Shown in pieces: positions 16,022 through 24,313 of a DNA stretch of 42,383 bases. The translations under genes were made by a program, and so were the position numbers. Origin of the DNA: an uncultured Eubacteriales bacterium (lineage in GTDB: Bacteria > Bacillota > Clostridia > Lachnospirales > Bianqueaceae); NCBI GenBank assembly GCA_902783575.1, contig CACZRP010000045.1, positions 1-42,383 of the forward strand, in the 5' to 3' direction. Each line of letters opens with the position of its first letter. The stretch's first letter is position 1. The notes under the pieces were generated by a model. That model ran no database searches. It saw nothing but the letters and a program-made list of their open reading frames with translations, and had not been told where the DNA came from.

Positions 16022-16864
16022 ATGAAAAAGATTGGCTTTATTGACTATTTTCTGAACGAATGGCATGCGGACAACTATCCGGCCTGGATCAGGGAAAGAA
16101 GCGGGGGCGTCTATGAGGTGGCCTATGCCTATGCCCTGGCGGAGCCGCCCTATGAAGGAAAACTGTCCAACGGGGAGTGGGCCCGGAAGCAGGGCGTTAC
16201 ACTGCTCGGCAGTATTGAAGAGCTGGTGGAAAAAAGCGATGCCATTGTCGTATTGTCGCCGGATCATCCCCAGTTTCACAAAGAGCTTTCCAGGATCCCC
16301 CTCACTAGCCAAAAGCCGGTGTATATCGACAAGACCTTTGCCACCACCGGACAGGAAGCCAAAGAGATCTTTGCCCTGGCGGAGAGCAATGGTACGCCCT
16401 GTTATTCATCCTCGGCTCTTCGGTTCTCGAAGAAGCTGCAGGCCATGAAAACCGCGCCGGTTCAGGGAATCATCAGCACCGCTGGCGGCCCCGTGGACAC
16501 GTATCTGATTCATCAGCTGGAGCCCATCGTCACCCTGATGGGGCCGGAGATCGACCGGATTATGTACCTCGGTAATCCAATGATGCCGTCCTGGGAGCTT
16601 CACTTCAGGGACGGGAGAACCGCCTCCATGGCCCTTTTTAAGGGAGATGCTCCTTTCCGGCTGCAAATTGGGTATGAGGACCGGTCGGCGGAGCTTCTGG
16701 TGGACGATGAATTTTTCCTTTACTTTATTGATGCCATGCTTGAATTCTTTGATACCGGAATCATCCCCGTTCCCCACAGGGAAACCATCACCATGATGGC
16801 AGCACTGGAAGCCTGCTGGAAGGCCATGGCGATGCCTGGAAAATGGCTGATGCTGGAAGAATAA
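16022..16864 (+). CDS. Gfo/Idh/MocA-family oxidoreductase
   Basis: The 280-residue protein resembles the NAD(P)-dependent sugar-dehydrogenase family. The N-terminal Rossmann part includes KIGFIDYFLNEWHADNYP, and VTLLGSIEELVEKSDAIVVLSPDH matches the usual loop after strand 4. The conserved catalytic EKP motif of the family reads IDKTFATT (about 101-108), so the lysine is kept but not the Glu and Pro. The C-terminal beta-sheet domain is short. Its start is 2 bp after the nuclease stop. A role with the nuclease is not apparent, so cotranscription may be incidental. The substrate is unknown. Confidence 0.75.
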   Translation: MKKIGFIDYFLNEWHADNYPAWIRERSGGVYEVAYAYALAEPPYEGKLSNGEWARKQGVTLLGSIEELVEKSDAIVVLSPDHPQFHKELSRIPLTSQKPVYIDKTFATTGQEAKEIFALAESNGTPCYSSSALRFSKKLQAMKTAPVQGIISTAGGPVDTYLIHQLEPIVTLMGPEIDRIMYLGNPMMPSWELHFRDGRTASMALFKGDAPFRLQIGYEDRSAELLVDDEFFLYFIDAMLEFFDTGIIPVPHRETITMMAALEACWKAMAMPGKWLMLEE

Positions 16865-16971
16865 GCCCCAAAGGAGACAGAGACCCAAGGACGCAGGATT
16901 ACCTCCGTGAAGCGGGCCCTGCCGGAGATGCAATTTGTGTCGGCCCTCAATGACCGACTTTGGAGAGTAAA

Positions 16972-17469
16972 ATGGATATATGTCAGCATCTGCTGATAAC
17001 AGATGGAGAACGAACGGCTTCGGATGCTTTGCAGGAGAGGATAGAAATCCTTTTGCAGGACAATTCCGAAGAAGAATTGCGGCTGATTGTCATTGATCCG
17101 GAGAGAAAGATGCTCAGACTGCCGCAAAAGACCGCGCAAATGATGTGCCCTGTCATCAGCGATACCAGGATGGGTCTTGCGGCTCTCCAAAAGGTGAAAC
17201 AGCTCATCATGGAGCGTTACCGGAATTTTGCGGGAGTGGGAGCCAATAATTTGACAGATTACAATCAGCGTGCCTTGCCAAGTCTCAGAATCCCGCCCAT
17301 GGTCATTGCCATTGCGGACTATGACAGCTTTTTACAGAAGGCTCCCATAATGTTTGAGGAAGGGATCCGGCACATAGCCAGGTTTTCGAAAGTGGCCGGA
17401 ATCTATCTGTATCTGGCAGGACATACCGAAGAGGGCAGAGAAACCCTGAAGAACTGGCTGGGACTGTAA
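16972..17469 (+). CDS. FtsK/SpoIIIE-like ATPase domain without a P-loop (degenerate paralogue)
   Basis: The 165-residue protein aligns by eye with the motor core of FtsK/SpoIIIE. QHLLITDGERTASD stands where FtsK has PHLLVAGxTGSGKS, so the Walker A lysine and the glycines are lost. RLIVIDPERKMLRL matches the FtsK LILIDPK segment; RYRNFAGVGANNLTDYN matches the RYxLFAxxGVRNIxxYN segment. MVIAIADYDSFLQKAP stands for Walker B (IDELADL) with the acidic pair altered, and HIARFSKVAGIYLYLA stands for the RxGRAAGIHLxxA segment. It starts right before the P-loop position and ends early. It is either a remnant or a non-hydrolysing regulatory paralogue. The ATG at 16972 has GGAGAG 4 bp upstream. Confidence 0.65.
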   Translation: MDICQHLLITDGERTASDALQERIEILLQDNSEEELRLIVIDPERKMLRLPQKTAQMMCPVISDTRMGLAALQKVKQLIMERYRNFAGVGANNLTDYNQRALPSLRIPPMVIAIADYDSFLQKAPIMFEEGIRHIARFSKVAGIYLYLAGHTEEGRETLKNWLGL

Positions 17470-17487
17470 CTCAGGAGGAAACAGATC

Positions 17488-17787
17488 ATGAATCAGATCG
17501 AGAGAATCAGTTATTATGAGACTTTACTGAATGAAGCCGCTGCAGTTTTGAAACAGTATGAAGCTGCGTTGAATGCTTATATTGACATTCAGCATAAAAT
17601 CACTGAGCTGGAAAAATATTATGTCAGCCCGGAATGGAAAGAAGATTTCGAAGCCTCTGAAAGCGGAAAGCTTCCCAAAGATTTACTCTGCGGTGTTCTT
17701 TCCGAGGACGGGATTGATCATCTGCTGGAGGATAACAGGCAGCTTCAAGACGAGATTAAGGCCATCGCAAAGCAGCTTAAAAAGTGA
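17488..17787 (+). CDS. DUF4298 domain-containing protein
   Basis: The 99-residue protein matches the DUF4298 pattern: an N-terminal coiled-coil helix (RISYYETLLNEAAAVLKQYEAAL), then LEKYYVSPEWKEDFEASESGKLPKDL, then GVLSEDGIDHLLEDNRQL and a C-terminal charged helix. Its function is not known. AGGAGG lies about 8 bp before the ATG. It sits between the FtsK-like gene and surE with short gaps, so it is part of the same transcript. Confidence 0.88.
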   Translation: MNQIERISYYETLLNEAAAVLKQYEAALNAYIDIQHKITELEKYYVSPEWKEDFEASESGKLPKDLLCGVLSEDGIDHLLEDNRQLQDEIKAIAKQLKK

Positions 17788-17828
17788 GATATAAATTTTA
17801 GCCTGAAGGAAGCGGCGGAGGAAAACTG

Positions 17829-18539
17829 ATGCGAATACTGATAACCAATGATGATGGTATAGAGGCGTCCGGCATTCAGAAACTGGCTGAGGCGGCGAAA
17901 GACTTCGGTGAGGTGTGGGTTGTAGCGCCGGACGGACAGAGAAGCGCGGCATCCCATAGCTATAATTTTCATCATCCCGTGAAGGTATGGGCCTGGCCGT
18001 TTCCTGTGGATGGAGTGAAAGCTTTTGCCTGCAGCGGAACGCCGGTGGACTGTGTCAGGGTAGGTGTTCTGGGACTGATGCCTGAAAAGCCTGATCTGGT
18101 TCTGACGGGAATCAATCAGGGGTACAATATTGCCGGAGACATTCAGTATTCGGCGACGGTGGGTTCGGCTCTGGAGGCAGCCTTCCAGGGCATACGGGCC
18201 ATTGCCTTTTCTCAGGGGTCTCTGGAACATCAGGAGATTGTCGATCAATTTCTGCCGGAAATACTGGAAGAATATATAAAAAAAGATCCGGGAAAGAACC
18301 GGATCTGGAATGTGAATTTCCCGGCCTGCAGCCTGGAAGAGTGTCAAGGGATTCTCAGGGATGTAAAAGTTTCGCAGGATGATTTCTACATTGATACGTA
18401 TCATGAGAAGGTCCTGGAAGACGGGATCAGCGAGTATCATCTCAGCTATGACAGAAACTGGAATGCTTCCGAGGGAACGGATCTGTTTGCCATTGCAGGA
18501 AACTATATTTCCATAGGTCCGGTCAACAATATCAGCTAA
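17829..18539 (+). CDS. surE: 5'/3'-nucleotidase SurE
   Basis: SurE is a metal-dependent phosphatase that removes phosphate from nucleoside 5'- and 3'-monophosphates and short polyphosphate. The 236-residue protein has the hallmark ITNDDGIEASGIQ (residues 4-16) with the metal-binding Asp-Asp pair, VAPDGQRSAASHS (about 37-49) with the conserved Ser, and SGTPVDCVRVG and SGIN-like LTGINQGYN with the third metal ligand Asn. Length and motifs are complete. GGAGG lies 8-9 bp before the ATG. It is the last gene of the plus-strand series and ends only 11 bp from the convergent lipoprotein gene. Confidence 0.93.
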   Translation: MRILITNDDGIEASGIQKLAEAAKDFGEVWVVAPDGQRSAASHSYNFHHPVKVWAWPFPVDGVKAFACSGTPVDCVRVGVLGLMPEKPDLVLTGINQGYNIAGDIQYSATVGSALEAAFQGIRAIAFSQGSLEHQEIVDQFLPEILEEYIKKDPGKNRIWNVNFPACSLEECQGILRDVKVSQDDFYIDTYHEKVLEDGISEYHLSYDRNWNASEGTDLFAIAGNYISIGPVNNIS

Positions 18540-18550
18540 TAGAGGCTGTT

Positions 18551-19927
18551 TTAGAAAAGATTATTGATGTACTCATCCATGATCAGCTGAGCCTGCTCCA
18601 TATAGACATCGTACAGCTTTCCTGACCAGGTGGTATAGCCTTCGGAATCCCCGTGGGACAGCATATATTTGGCCATTTCTTCCACGCCGGTGTTGCTCAA
18701 TTCGGCCAGGACTTCGACCTTTTTGTTGACAAGTTCAGCCTTGGCATCCAGCTCCAGACCGGCAGATTCGGCCTTGTATTCTTCGATCAGTTCCTGGGCT
18801 TTTTCTTCCAGCTGCGCGGCATAGTCATTATAGATGGCTTCATATCCGCTGTCAGATTCGGAGCTGCCGGATTCGGCGCTGTCGGATTCAGTACCATCAG
18901 ATTCAGAGCTTTCAGACTCGGCATTCTCGGATTCTTCCGGGGATGCCGTTTCTTTTGTCGAGATGACCGGCTCTCCGGTAATGGATCTGACCGTTAAGGT
19001 GATGGAATCATAACTCTGAGTGTCTACCAGATTGGAATATTCCTCACCATCGCTGTTGGTCATGTAGGTTAATTTGAGTTCCGTGTTCGGAGCAATATTC
19101 TGATCAACCACAACATACTGTTTCAGCACGGACTCATCTGTAATAGCTATATAGCTGCCATCCTCGGAGGACAGATTGATCAGAAGACTGCCGTCCCCAT
19201 AGGAATCGCGGTATTCTCCACCCAATGACTCATAACCAAAGCTGTATAAGTTCTTGCCCACATAATTCTGGATGTAGTAAGTATACTTGTCGGGGGAAGG
19301 ATTTATCCTGGTGAGTTCTACCTGCGGATCCTCTGCACCCACTGGCTTCACTAAAAGATCTATCTTCTCATAAGACTGGAAATCCACAAGGTTGTCGTAT
19401 TCCTTGCCTTCGCTGTTCACTTCGAAAGCCAGTTTTACCTCCGTATTCGGCTCAATGGATTGGGCGCAAACAACATAGTTTTTGAGGTTGTCTTCCTCAG
19501 CCGGGCCTACATAAGAACCATCCTCCGTTACGAAGGTGATTTCCAGGTAGCCTGCGCCAACCTTGATCAGCCGGTCTCCGCCTAAGGAGGTATAACCCAC
19601 CGATGCGGCATTCAGACCGATGTATTTATCCACATATTGAGTATATTTGTCCGGAGACGCCTTCAGGGAGAAGGAGTCCCTTTTTGTTTCGCTGGAGGAT
19701 TCATTGGCTTCAGTCGTAGCTTTACTGTTATTCACTGCGGAGGCATCGCCAGATTTCTTGCTGTTTTCGGAAGCCACCACAGCTTCTTCACTTTTCTCAG
19801 AATCTTCAGCGCTTGCGGCAGGGGACTCTTTTTCTTCAGTCTCACTGGTCATGGAGCATCCAAAGAGGGAAAGAACCATCAAAAGCATCAGCAGGACGGA
19901 CAGGATTTTCTTAATTTTCATTTTCAT
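18551..19927 (-). CDS. Lipoprotein with two tandem copies of a 120-residue domain
   Basis: The 458-residue protein has a lipoprotein signal (lipobox LFGC, Cys24) and a Ser/Glu/Lys-rich linker (about 27-85). Two repeats follow at exactly 120-residue spacing: SPDKYT at 91 and 211, NTEVKL/NTELKL at 161 and 281, and NSEGKEYDNLVD/NSDGEEYSNLVD at 171 and 291. A second Ser/Glu-rich linker covers about 325-370, and a helical C-terminal domain follows. The repeats look like beta-rich surface domains; no catalytic residues are recognised. It begins 15 bp after the MerR gene and is probably cotranscribed. The function is unknown. Confidence 0.8.
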   Translation of the reverse strand: MKMKIKKILSVLLMLLMVLSLFGCSMTSETEEKESPAASAEDSEKSEEAVVASENSKKSGDASAVNNSKATTEANESSSETKRDSFSLKASPDKYTQYVDKYIGLNAASVGYTSLGGDRLIKVGAGYLEITFVTEDGSYVGPAEEDNLKNYVVCAQSIEPNTEVKLAFEVNSEGKEYDNLVDFQSYEKIDLLVKPVGAEDPQVELTRINPSPDKYTYYIQNYVGKNLYSFGYESLGGEYRDSYGDGSLLINLSSEDGSYIAITDESVLKQYVVVDQNIAPNTELKLTYMTNSDGEEYSNLVDTQSYDSITLTVRSITGEPVISTKETASPEESENAESESSESDGTESDSAESGSSESDSGYEAIYNDYAAQLEEKAQELIEEYKAESAGLELDAKAELVNKKVEVLAELSNTGVEEMAKYMLSHGDSEGYTTWSGKLYDVYMEQAQLIMDEYINNLF

Positions 19928-19942
19928 TTACCTCATCGATTA

Positions 19943-21031
19943 TCATTCGGATGATTCCTCATCCTCTTGAAAAGGCCGCAGGATTTCGCTTGCTCTGACT
20001 TCGGCCGTCAGGATGCGAAACAGGCGGTCTATTTGTTTTTCAAATTCCCTGGAGGGTTCATATCCATCCAGGAGCAGTTCTTTGACCACAGACAGATATT
20101 CATCGGGTTCAATCCCATTCGGATCAAAGGGCCCCATAAAATCCCTAAGCAGCTTCATCCACTGTGTCAGCTGACTTTCAGACAGCGCATCGGAAGAGGG
20201 ATTCTGAACAAGATAATCCAGAGACCCTTCAAGGATTTCTTCCGTTGCTTCAAGCCAGTCGGTCTCATACTGATGGTAAAAACAGTCAGTCAGGTAATCC
20301 GGCAAGCCGGCGGCCAGGTCTTCCGCCTGTTTTTTCAGCAGGGTATCATTGGAGAAGACCGCCAGATAGTAAAGCATCAGGGCGTGGCGGCTTTCCTCAG
20401 CGCTTTTTCTATAACGAGGCGCTGACAGAGAGAAAGTAAAATCAATCAGTTTCCAGACGGCATCCTTAACCAGAGGATCAGCCGGATCTATCTCGTTTTT
20501 AAAGAGATGCTGAAATTCTTTCAGTATTTCCTGAACGGTATCATCGCAGCAGCGGCTCTCTTCCTGAGAAAGAGATTCCATCCTCGCAAACAGGTCGTCA
20601 AAGACTGGATTTCCCAGCGTGTCCAGCGCTTTCTCCACTTCTTCTTTGGCGGATGATGCATCGGAATTCTGCGACGATTCCATCAGAGATGAGAAGATCA
20701 TCCCCGGTCCCAGAACCCGGATCATCGTTGCCAGCCGGATTTCCTTTTCGATCTCCCGCTTCATTTCCTGCAGCTTCGCGATCTGATAGGACAGGACCTT
20801 GTTTCGATCGTAGTTTTCTTTCGACATGAACGGCTGGATATCTTTGTTCAGCTCCATGCCCAGGCGCTGGAATATGGCAATTTCCCGCAGCCTTTCCACA
20901 TCATCCTCGGAGTAGAGGCGATAGTTGTTTTTATCCCTTCTGGGGCTGACCAGATTCCAGGTATCATAGTTCTTGATGGTTGACGGGGAAACGCCGATCA
21001 GCCGGGCGACTTCGCTTCGTAAAAAGTCCAT
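19943..21031 (-). CDS. MerR-family transcriptional regulator with large C-terminal domain
   Basis: The 362-residue protein starts with a MerR HTH: LRSEVARLIGVSPSTIKNYDTWNLVSP, then the wing RDKNNYRLYSEDDVERLREI (about 1-70), with a coiled-coil helix after it. The roughly 250-residue C-terminal domain is helical and matches no sensor I know; it has no metal-binding Cys cluster of the MerR/CueR kind. The ATG at 21031 is preferred because AAGGGAGG lies 5 bp upstream. An upstream in-frame ATG at 21061 would lie next to the -10 box of its own promoter. The promoter at 21063-21093 shows the classic MerR geometry, so autoregulation is likely. The lipoprotein gene follows in the same unit. Confidence 0.85.
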   Translation of the reverse strand: MDFLRSEVARLIGVSPSTIKNYDTWNLVSPRRDKNNYRLYSEDDVERLREIAIFQRLGMELNKDIQPFMSKENYDRNKVLSYQIAKLQEMKREIEKEIRLATMIRVLGPGMIFSSLMESSQNSDASSAKEEVEKALDTLGNPVFDDLFARMESLSQEESRCCDDTVQEILKEFQHLFKNEIDPADPLVKDAVWKLIDFTFSLSAPRYRKSAEESRHALMLYYLAVFSNDTLLKKQAEDLAAGLPDYLTDCFYHQYETDWLEATEEILEGSLDYLVQNPSSDALSESQLTQWMKLLRDFMGPFDPNGIEPDEYLSVVKELLLDGYEPSREFEKQIDRLFRILTAEVRASEILRPFQEDEESSE

Positions 21032-21062
21032 GTTTTCCTCCCTTCGTTTGATTTCTGGCACA

Positions 21063-21093
21063 AGAATACACCCTGCAAGCGGTTGCAGGGCAA
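21063..21093 (-). promoter_or_regulatory. MerR-type promoter with 19-bp spacer and operator dyad
   Basis: On the minus strand TTGCCC (-35, 21088-21093) and TATTCT (-10, 21063-21068) are separated by exactly 19 bp. A perfect dyad, CCCTGCAA and TTGCAGGG around a 4-bp centre (21071-21090), covers the spacer. The long spacer plus dyad is the defining feature of MerR-activated promoters. The -10 ends 32 bp before the MerR start codon. Confidence 0.8.
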
Positions 21094-21131
21094 TAGGTAA
21101 TTGTGAAATTATTTCTCTCTGTCTCGCGCCT

Positions 21132-21884
21132 CTATATAGAGTCTGTATTTTCTGCGAGCTCCGAATCAGAGAGCAGTTCCCGGAGCATCTGTTTTCTGTG
21201 GGTCATGAAGCCCAAAGTGACTGCGTAACTGGAAGTTTCTTCATACTCGCAGGGATGCACAGGCCCATCGTCAAAGGTCAGGATTTCAGAATCCGGCATT
21301 CCGAGAAGGATAGGAGAGTGGGAGACAATGATAAACTGAGCCCCCTGTGCCGCGTTCTTATGGATTTCTGCCAGCAATGTCAGCTGCCGCTGGGGAGAAA
21401 AAGCTGCCTCCGGCTCATCCATCAGATAGACGCCGTTTCCTTTGAAATAATTCTGAACCAAAGCCAGAAAGCTTTCCCCATGGGATCTTTCGTGAAAGCG
21501 CAGGGATGGATGCGCTCCGTCCGCATAGTCCATTTCCTTGGTGGCTACGTTATAGAAGCTTTCAGCCCGAAGAAAATATCCTGACTTCGGTGTCCGATAA
21601 CCACGCGCAAGCCGCATGGCCTGGTAAAGATCAGAGTGAGAATCATAGGTGGAAAAGCGATAGTTTTTCGTTCCCCCTTCGGCATTGAATCCGAGGTTAA
21701 GAGCGATGGCTTCCAGCAGAGTGGACTTTCCTGTTCCGTTTTCCCCAACGAAAAAAGTTACGGGTTTATGGAACTTGATCTCCGAAAGATCCTGCAGGGC
21801 AGGAATCTCCCGGAGATAACTGTTTTCAGGAATTTTTGACCAGTCAAGCTGGACCGAACGGAGAAAAAGATCTTTTTCTGTCAT
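21132..21884 (-). CDS. AAA-family ATPase (ABC/SMC-like, predicted)
   Basis: The 250-residue soluble ATPase has Walker A GENGTGKST (about 47-55), a signature-like SHGES (about 134) and Walker B VYLMDEPEAA, followed by a switch His in IIVSHSP. This is the layout of stand-alone AAA_21/AAA_23 ATPases related to RecF/SMC and ABC domains. It has no membrane partner domain of its own. GGGAGG lies about 6 bp before the ATG. The gene starts 29 bp after the MFS gene in the same direction, so it is probably part of the XRE-MFS-ATPase operon. The substrate and role are unknown. Confidence 0.82.
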   Translation of the reverse strand: MTEKDLFLRSVQLDWSKIPENSYLREIPALQDLSEIKFHKPVTFFVGENGTGKSTLLEAIALNLGFNAEGGTKNYRFSTYDSHSDLYQAMRLARGYRTPKSGYFLRAESFYNVATKEMDYADGAHPSLRFHERSHGESFLALVQNYFKGNGVYLMDEPEAAFSPQRQLTLLAEIHKNAAQGAQFIIVSHSPILLGMPDSEILTFDDGPVHPCEYEETSSYAVTLGFMTHRKQMLRELLSDSELAENTDSI

Positions 21885-21913
21885 TGGATTCCTCCCGGAA
21901 GGCTGTCTGTTCT

Positions 21914-23218
21914 TTAGATCTCATGAATTCTTTTATTGAAGAGAAGCATGAGAGACGAAATCATAAATCCCAGGGAGCAGATGAGAAGCAGCGCACTGCT
22001 GCCAAGATGTCCCAGCACCAGTCCGGCTAAGACAGAAGAAATGGGAACCATGCCCTGGGAGACAATGCTGATGAGGCTGGCTACTTTACTTAGCTTATCA
22101 CGATCTACGACCTGCATCAAGGTGGTATTGAGAGGAATATTGATTAATGACAGCAAAACTCCCATCAGCAGGCATCCCACACTGAAGCAAATCAGAAAAG
22201 CGCTGACAGATCCTCCCCGATCCACCAGAAGCCAGTAGGCCAGGGTCAGACCCAGGGTACAAAGGGAGGTAAGAAGCAGTCGCAGCGCTGTCTTTCTTCC
22301 CACTTTTTCCTCGGAGGGACGGGCGCTTAAGATTCCTGCGCCCAGAAGGGATGCCAGACCAAAGCATACTTCAAATACCGAGAGCCACTGCTCCGGCGTC
22401 AGCAGCCGATCCATCAGATAAGAAGGAGCAGCGGAAAGATCGGTCTTGATGAAATAAGGCAGAAAGTTTCCGGTGATGGGAGAAAAGAAAAAGTTGACGA
22501 ACAGAACCGACACGAGCAGCGCCATAATGGCCTGTTTTGTCTGTAAATAGTGGACGCCGTCCACAATATCCTGCGCGGCCAGCCGCAGCGTCAGCGGCTC
22601 CGGGGAAGGCTGGTGATCATAGCGGATCAGCATCTCAGAGATGCCGGAAATGATATACGAAATCCCCACCAGAAAGAAGAGAATATGGATCGGCAGAGCC
22701 GCATATAAAATCCCCGCCAGCACGATCCCGACAATCCCCTCTAAAGAATTTTTCATGGAGACATAGGCGTTGGCCTGCTGCAGCTGTTCATCCTTCACAA
22801 TATGGGGAAACAGTGCGCCGGCTGCCGGCGAGAAAATCCCGCTGACAGCATTGCCCAGGATACCCAGAACAAACAGCAGGACCACCTGGACGCCCGGCGA
22901 TCGGAACAGTAAGAGCAGGAGCGTCACCAGCAGGATCATGGCTCCCTTCGCATAATCACACAGGAACATGATCCTGGCTTTATGGAAGCGATCTCCCAGA
23001 ACGCCGCCCACAGGGGTAAAGATCAGCATTGACACACCGCACAGCGCCAGGTACAGGCCCTGCAGGAAGGCGCTGTTCCCGGTGATTTCCAGAATGTAAA
23101 AGCCCACGGAAAAGCTGTAGAGAATCGATCCCAGCTCGGAGACCAGGGCACCAAAAAAGACCAGCCGGAAATTGCGGTTGGAGAAAACATTTTCTCTCGG
23201 GGCAGGATCAGAACTCAT
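21914..23218 (-). CDS. MFS transporter, MFS_3 / macrolide-efflux (MefA)-like
   Basis: The 434-residue protein has about 12 hydrophobic helices. NRNFRLVFFGALVSELGSILYSFSVGFYILE and the loop VGGVLGDRFHKARIMFLCD between helices 2 and 3 match the MFS_3 group, which includes MefA-type macrolide exporters and enterobactin exporter EntS. It is therefore a likely proton-driven drug or metabolite exporter. Its ATG lies inside the end of the XRE-TPR gene (11-bp overlap) with AAGGAGG about 10 bp upstream. Coupling to a regulator suggests that export is induced by a signal the regulator senses. The substrate is unknown. Confidence 0.85.
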   Translation of the reverse strand: MSSDPAPRENVFSNRNFRLVFFGALVSELGSILYSFSVGFYILEITGNSAFLQGLYLALCGVSMLIFTPVGGVLGDRFHKARIMFLCDYAKGAMILLVTLLLLLFRSPGVQVVLLFVLGILGNAVSGIFSPAAGALFPHIVKDEQLQQANAYVSMKNSLEGIVGIVLAGILYAALPIHILFFLVGISYIISGISEMLIRYDHQPSPEPLTLRLAAQDIVDGVHYLQTKQAIMALLVSVLFVNFFFSPITGNFLPYFIKTDLSAAPSYLMDRLLTPEQWLSVFEVCFGLASLLGAGILSARPSEEKVGRKTALRLLLTSLCTLGLTLAYWLLVDRGGSVSAFLICFSVGCLLMGVLLSLINIPLNTTLMQVVDRDKLSKVASLISIVSQGMVPISSVLAGLVLGHLGSSALLLICSLGFMISSLMLLFNKRIHEI

Positions 23219-24284
23219 GGGACATAGCCTCCTTCCATTTTTCGGAAAACACCGGATCCTTCAGAAAACGAAACAGGGTGGATACACTCTCCTCGGCGCT
23301 GGTGCCAAGGATATCGTAAGAAAAGGACTGTTCCAAAGGATCGATAAACCGTATCCCGCCTACTCGGTAATCCGGCTGAGAATCAAATTGACGGGCCAAA
23401 GCGGCGGCTTCAGCCAGAGACTTTTGGGAGGCTTCCTCCTGAGAGAGTTTTGCCTGGATTGAAGCAAGCAGGGCCAGCAGATAGATGTGAATTTTTAGAA
23501 AGCTTCCGGAACCATCCTCAGTGGTCAGGCCCTTCAGCGAAGCAATGGCCCACTGGAGAATATCAAGAGCAGCCTTCCAGTCCTTACGGCTGTAGAATAC
23601 AAAGGCATAAGAAGCTGCTATATTGAGCAGAGCAGAGAAGTGGTCCAGAAAGGCTTCAGACAGATAGGGCACTGCTTCTTCCGGACGATTCAGATAGATC
23701 GCCAGATAAGTGCCGATCATGTCGCTGCTGATGCCATCAATGTTGTTGCTTTTCAGAAGATCCAGGCCCTTTTCATGCTCATCAGACAGAAGCCAGGCTG
23801 TGGCCAGATCCCGACAGATGGAAAGATCACTCACCCGTGGGTTTTGATTCTGGGGCAGCAGGATGCGGGCCTGTTCCAGAAGCGCTGAGGCTTCCTTCAG
23901 AAGCGCTTTGTCCTTTCTCGCGGCGCCAAAGACCAGATAGATCTGGGCACAGCCGTAGATTACCTTAAAGGAATGGGGATATTTCGTTCTGAGTTTATCC
24001 GCTTCCAGCAGGGCTTCCGGATCCAGGGTTTTCATATAACCCAGGACCCTTTCGATGGCAGCATCGAGCCGATTGTCTTTGATATGGTAACCCAGCAGCA
24101 AATCGACAGAAATATCGAAGAAATCAGCAATTTCCATCAGAGTGGCGAGCTCCGGCTGTGATTGACCGGATTCCCATTTATAGACGGCACCGACAGTCAC
24201 ACCCAGGGCTTCAGCCAGCTTTTCCTGGGTCAGCTTTCGCTCCTTTCGGAACTGACGGATATTTTCGGCAAGCATGATTTTCAT
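23208..24284 (-). CDS. XRE-family regulator with TPR-like C-terminal domain
   Basis: The 358-residue protein has an HTH_3 domain (about 5-65: LAENIRQFRKERKLTQEKLAEALGVT, then VGAVYKWESGQSQPEL) and a long helical tail of tetratricopeptide-like pairs. This layout recalls peptide-sensing Rgg/PlcR-type regulators, which often control a neighbouring exporter or secreted peptide. A signal peptide gene is not visible here. The ATG at 24284 has AAAGGAG 8 bp upstream; an in-frame ATG at 24305 would begin over that site. It overlaps the MFS exporter gene by 11 bp. Peptide or ligand sensing is inference. Confidence 0.82.
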   Translation of the reverse strand: MKIMLAENIRQFRKERKLTQEKLAEALGVTVGAVYKWESGQSQPELATLMEIADFFDISVDLLLGYHIKDNRLDAAIERVLGYMKTLDPEALLEADKLRTKYPHSFKVIYGCAQIYLVFGAARKDKALLKEASALLEQARILLPQNQNPRVSDLSICRDLATAWLLSDEHEKGLDLLKSNNIDGISSDMIGTYLAIYLNRPEEAVPYLSEAFLDHFSALLNIAASYAFVFYSRKDWKAALDILQWAIASLKGLTTEDGSGSFLKIHIYLLALLASIQAKLSQEEASQKSLAEAAALARQFDSQPDYRVGGIRFIDPLEQSFSYDILGTSAEESVSTLFRFLKDPVFSEKWKEAMSHEF

Positions 24285-24313
24285 GGGCAGGTCTCCTTTC
24301 CTCATCCAAGATC

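Noticed and set aside
18540..18550. Terminator between surE and the convergent lipoprotein gene
   Set aside because: Only 11 bp lie between the stops, and no hairpin with a T run was found there or in the flanking 80 bp.
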